DNA of 64,000 nucleotides from Asterella californica. Lineage: Eukaryota; Streptophyta; Marchantiopsida; Marchantiales; Aytoniaceae. The translations under genes and the position numbers were made by a program. Under the pieces are notes generated by a model. That model searched no databases. It was not told the DNA's origin and saw nothing but the letters and a program-made list of their open reading frames with translations. Position 1 is the first letter of the stretch. The number at the start of each line of letters is the position of its first letter. Positions 63,059 to 64,000 of this stretch are shown here, piece after piece. The stretch lies in assembly GCA_036924285.1 (NCBI GenBank), contig JAYKYS010000012.1, forward strand, positions 8,494,001 through 8,558,000, read 5' to 3'.

Positions 63059-64000
63059 GGAAAATCTTTGAACTCTTCACTCACCCTTGGAAGTGGCTTC
63101 TCCCTCAAACGATCTCGGTTGCGCTCGTGATTGGACAGTACAGTCAGGAACTGTACCGCTCTCTTCCCATCTTGACTTCGGATCCTAGCATAAGCAGATC
63201 CGTCGTCTAGTACCTTTGTCTCCATCCGAGTTGCTATGATGAAAGGTTGTCCAAGAATGAGTGGATACGATGTTGCTTCCTGAACAAAAAAGTTCTGCTC
63301 GATAGCAACATCACCTATGCGCACTCTGATGTCCAGACAAGCTCCATACAAGTCTCCTCTTGTGTTGTTGGCTGTTCTTATGACCCATCCATGTTCTGTG
63401 TCGATCGGCCACTTCTTCTTCTTGTACAGCTCCTTCGATATGATGTTGATTTCTGATCCATGATCGATCAGAGCAACCACCGGCTCATCCAAGTCTTCGA
63501 TCCTCATCAACGTCTCCATCGTAGTTCGAGCCCAGTGACTGTGGCTGTAATGACTTGAGCTCCGCTTCCCATCCTCTTCTTCATCCTCAAAATGCACCCT
63601 GCGCCTTCGATCTCTTTCTTCCTCTGGAGAATAGACACTGCACTTTGCAAGCTCTCTCTCCTCATCCACAGACATCCTAGTATCCAAAGCATGCGATAAA
63701 CCAGTCTCACCCGTAATCTGTCGTTTCCGTTTGATGACATCGATGATGACATCATGAAACTCACGCTTGGTGATGCATAACACTTCTCTCAAGGTAAACT
63801 CCACCTTCGCATTCAGAATGCGATCTTCCAAGACTCCCTTTAAGTCTGTTGACGTTTCGATATCCGACTGTAGCTTGTACGCAGCCGGCTTATCCTTCTC
63901 CTTCTGAGATTTCTCCTTCGATGGAGAAGGAGCATCGTCCATCGGTAGGTCTTGAGCTCTTGCATCCCGAAGTTCTTGGCGAACCTTCTCCCCTCGAGTC
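63055..64000 (-). CDS. Ty3 C gag C-terminal part and protease (partial)
   Basis: Open from the right edge. LQSDIETSTDLKGVLEDRIL and TLREVLCITKREFHDVIIDV form a linker typical of this lineage, then protease VALIDHGSEINIIS with DHGS in the place of DTG/DSG, and YPLILGQPFI. It ends FKDFP and a stop. The RT frame begins at the same point in the -1 frame. The gag start lies outside the window. Confidence 0.75.
   Translation of the reverse strand, partial: TRGEKVRQELRDARAQDLPMDDAPSPSKEKSQKEKDKPAAYKLQSDIETSTDLKGVLEDRILNAKVEFTLREVLCITKREFHDVIIDVIKRKRQITGETGLSHALDTRMSVDEERELAKCSVYSPEEERDRRRRVHFEDEEEDGKRSSSHYSHSHWARTTMETLMRIEDLDEPVVALIDHGSEINIISKELYKKKKWPIDTEHGWVIRTANNTRGDLYGACLDIRVRIGDVAIEQNFFVQEATSYPLILGQPFIIATRMETKVLDDGSAYARIRSQDGKRAVQFLTVLSNHERNRDRLREKPLPRVSEEFKDFP

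Larger units (their letters stand above)
59422..64000 (-). mobile_element. Ty3-type retrotransposon C, damaged, runs off the window
   Basis: Minus-strand gag/protease end, RT, RNase H, integrase and a C-terminal tail in order, with no long gap. Three in-frame stops and one frame change. The 157-bp satellite unit is interrupted at about 59422, where plus-strand TGTCTTTTTC could be the outer end of the 3' LTR; this cannot be confirmed since the other LTR is outside. Confidence 0.8.

Overview
The window is nuclear DNA of a land plant, probably a non-flowering one (bryophyte or lycophyte grade). It holds plant Ty1/copia and Ty3 retrotransposons, a plant-type DUF247 gene, and many AT-rich fragments of plastid DNA. 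The plastid donor carried chlB (absent from flowering plants) and rpoA (lost from the plastid of most true mosses). That argues against an angiosperm and against most Bryopsida. I cannot name the species.

Layout. 1-13754: minus-strand non-LTR retrotransposon of the type with a C-terminal restriction-enzyme-like endonuclease (REL), plus part of a second copy at the left edge. The fuller copy is broken by frameshifts, by a clean 356-bp internal inversion, and by a complete Ty3 element (4222-12951) with about 908-bp LTRs, a 4-bp target duplication, a 1628-codon gag-pol frame and two extra leader ORFs. 14074-16340: an unrecognised ORF and a broken Ty3-type gag relic. 16345-32850: a mosaic of short, shuffled plastid pieces (ycf1, cemA, trnA, trnG, 16S, atpB, ndhJ, 23S, 4.5S, trnL-CAA, psbA, psbN, rpoA, psaA, rpoB, chlB, rbcL, psaB, psbC, atpA, rpoC1, petA, atpH), with inverted repeats and unassigned filler. 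33425-35569: a DUF247 membrane-anchored gene, the only convincing host gene. 35854-40703: an intact minus-strand copia element with 5-bp target duplications. About 40757-45075: a decayed plus-strand copia element cut off inside RNase H. 45076-51797: a second, rearranged copy of the plastid mosaic, interrupted by a Ty3 integrase fragment and by a 130-bp tail of the REL retrotransposon. 52134-52600: a long inverted repeat. 53515-55092: a gene for an HUH single-strand endonuclease resembling those of replitrons. 55917-56290: more plastid rRNA. 56490-59424: several tandem-repeat arrays. 59422-64000: a minus-strand Ty3-type element with three premature stops, running off the right edge.

Almost everything here is mobile or organelle-derived. 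The plastid pieces carry stops, truncations and shuffled order, and are read as nuclear plastid DNA (NUPTs), not working genes. The nesting gives a relative history: REL element, then its Ty3 insertion; plastid mosaic, then its duplication, then later insertions into one copy. The most notable items are the replitron-like HUH gene, the self-consistent inversion in the REL element, and the duplicated chimeric plastid mosaic.
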